Below, one piece after another: positions 63,368 to 64,000 of a stretch of DNA of 64,000 nt. The stretch spans positions 248,001 through 312,000 of the forward strand of contig NZ_CP035280.1 of assembly GCF_004103695.1 (NCBI RefSeq). The letters are read 5' to 3'. Position 1 is the first letter of the stretch. Every line of letters starts with the position of its first letter. The notes below the pieces were generated by a model. It made no database searches and was not told the origin of the DNA. It saw only the letters and a list, made by a program, of their open reading frames with translations. The stretch comes from Clostridium sp. JN-9 (GTDB lineage: Bacteria; Bacillota; Clostridia; Clostridiales; Clostridiaceae). Position numbers and translations under genes: made by a program.

Positions 63368-64000
63368 ATGGGGAATTTTAATACTATTCAATGGAAGGAC
63401 AATAAATTGATTTTAATTGACTGCACTAAACTGCCTGAAAAAGAAGAGTATATAGTATGCTGTAAATATAGTACTCTCTGCAAGGCTACAAAGGATCTGG
63501 CTGTAAGGGGAGCACCTGCAATAGGAGTTTCTGCTGCCTATGGTGTAGTCCTGGCTGCAATTGAAGCTGAAAAATGTAAAAGTCATGAGGAGTACAATAA
63601 TTTTATAAAAAAAGCTATTAAAGATTTATCTGAAACAAGGCCAACAGCTGTAAATTTATTTTGGGCATTAAATAAAATGGAAAAGAAATTTAACAGTATT
63701 AACAGTAATGATAGAGAATATATAAAGGATTCATTGCTTGAAGAAGCAAATGATATTTATAAATATGATATTAAGTGCAATGAGGATATGGGCAGATATG
63801 GGAATACAATTGTACCTGATAAAGCAAACATTCTTACTCACTGCAATGCCGGAGCACTTGCTACTGCAGGATATGGAACAGCACTGGGAGTGGTAAGGGC
63901 TGCTTATAGCTCAGGGAAACAAATACATGTGTATGCTGATGAAACAAGACCTTTGCTTCAAGGAGCAAGGCTCACCTGCTGGGAGCTGATGCAGGATAAT
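63368..64000 (+). CDS. mtnA: S-methyl-5-thioribose-1-phosphate isomerase, 5' part
   Basis: An aldose-ketose isomerase of methionine salvage. The 211 codons present cover the N-terminal two thirds: AVRGAPAIGVSAAYGVVLA near 47-65, ETRPTAVNLFWAL near 89-101, ILTHCNAGALATAGYGTALG near 155-174 with the catalytic Cys, and ADETRPLLQGARLTCWEL near 190-207. It is open to the window edge. RBS AGAGGGAG precedes ATG 63368. No SAM riboswitch is seen before it. Confidence 0.95.
   Translation, partial: MGNFNTIQWKDNKLILIDCTKLPEKEEYIVCCKYSTLCKATKDLAVRGAPAIGVSAAYGVVLAAIEAEKCKSHEEYNNFIKKAIKDLSETRPTAVNLFWALNKMEKKFNSINSNDREYIKDSLLEEANDIYKYDIKCNEDMGRYGNTIVPDKANILTHCNAGALATAGYGTALGVVRAAYSSGKQIHVYADETRPLLQGARLTCWELMQDN

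Overview
The window reads as chromosome of a spore-forming, low-GC Firmicute, most likely Clostridium sensu stricto. The grounds are AT-rich codon use, SAM and FMN riboswitches, two T-boxes, spore genes (yyaC, sleB), the order comFC - raiA-type RNA - hpf - secA - prfB, and clostridial families such as DUF2225, DUF5685, DUF6106 and DUF421/DUF4363. I see no prophage, plasmid or CRISPR locus. Most of the window is core genome, with one insertion sequence and one damaged stretch.

Layout. 0-3 kb: end of an MreB-type gene, yyaC, a five-tRNA cluster, SAM riboswitch and metK. 3-16 kb: recD2, a degenerate comFA, comFC, a raiA-type structured RNA with its own promoter and terminator, a P-type H+-ATPase, a ROK protein, a 3D-domain protein, hpf, secA and prfB with its programmed frameshift. 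16-27 kb: M28 peptidase, tex, FMN riboswitch and ribU, an orphan fliK-like/flhB-like pair, a phosphoesterase, and a sulfur-stress unit (ArsR regulator with a long palindromic operator, then a CoA-disulfide reductase/rhodanese/TusA/DsrE fusion). 27-34 kb: relQ, T-box leuS, membrane rhodanese, tRNA-Gln, DnaJ and DUF5685 genes. 33.7-36.1 kb: CYTH, DUF6106 and fructose-bisphosphate aldolase genes, each broken by single-base frameshifts. 36-44 kb: DUF421/DUF4363, a nucleoside kinase, L-serine dehydratase, a Ca2+/H+ antiporter, pssA, a TVP38 protein and a CBS protein. 44.5-47.1 kb: a lipid kinase gene split by a complete IS66-type element with an 8-bp target duplication. 47-64 kb: a YgiQ radical SAM protein, a probable Mg2+ transport pair (MgtE-N/CBS protein and an unusual NRAMP) behind a leader ORF and attenuator, sleB, an immune inhibitor A protease, T-box cysK-cysE, queG, plsC, kbl-tdh, nth, pncC and the start of mtnA.

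Links between genes. Sulfur and methionine metabolism recurs: metK under SAM control, cysK-cysE under a Cys-specific T-box, persulfide handling by the ArsR unit, another rhodanese, and mtnA. Amino-acid breakdown is represented by sdaAB/sdaAA and tdh/kbl. Least explained by known families are the leader ORF with mutually exclusive hairpins before the Mg2+-type transport genes, a dispersed palindromic repeat family (32.2, 34.9 and partly 44.3 and 61.0 kb), and the localized cluster of frameshifts at 33.7-36.1 kb, which may be a sequence-quality problem.
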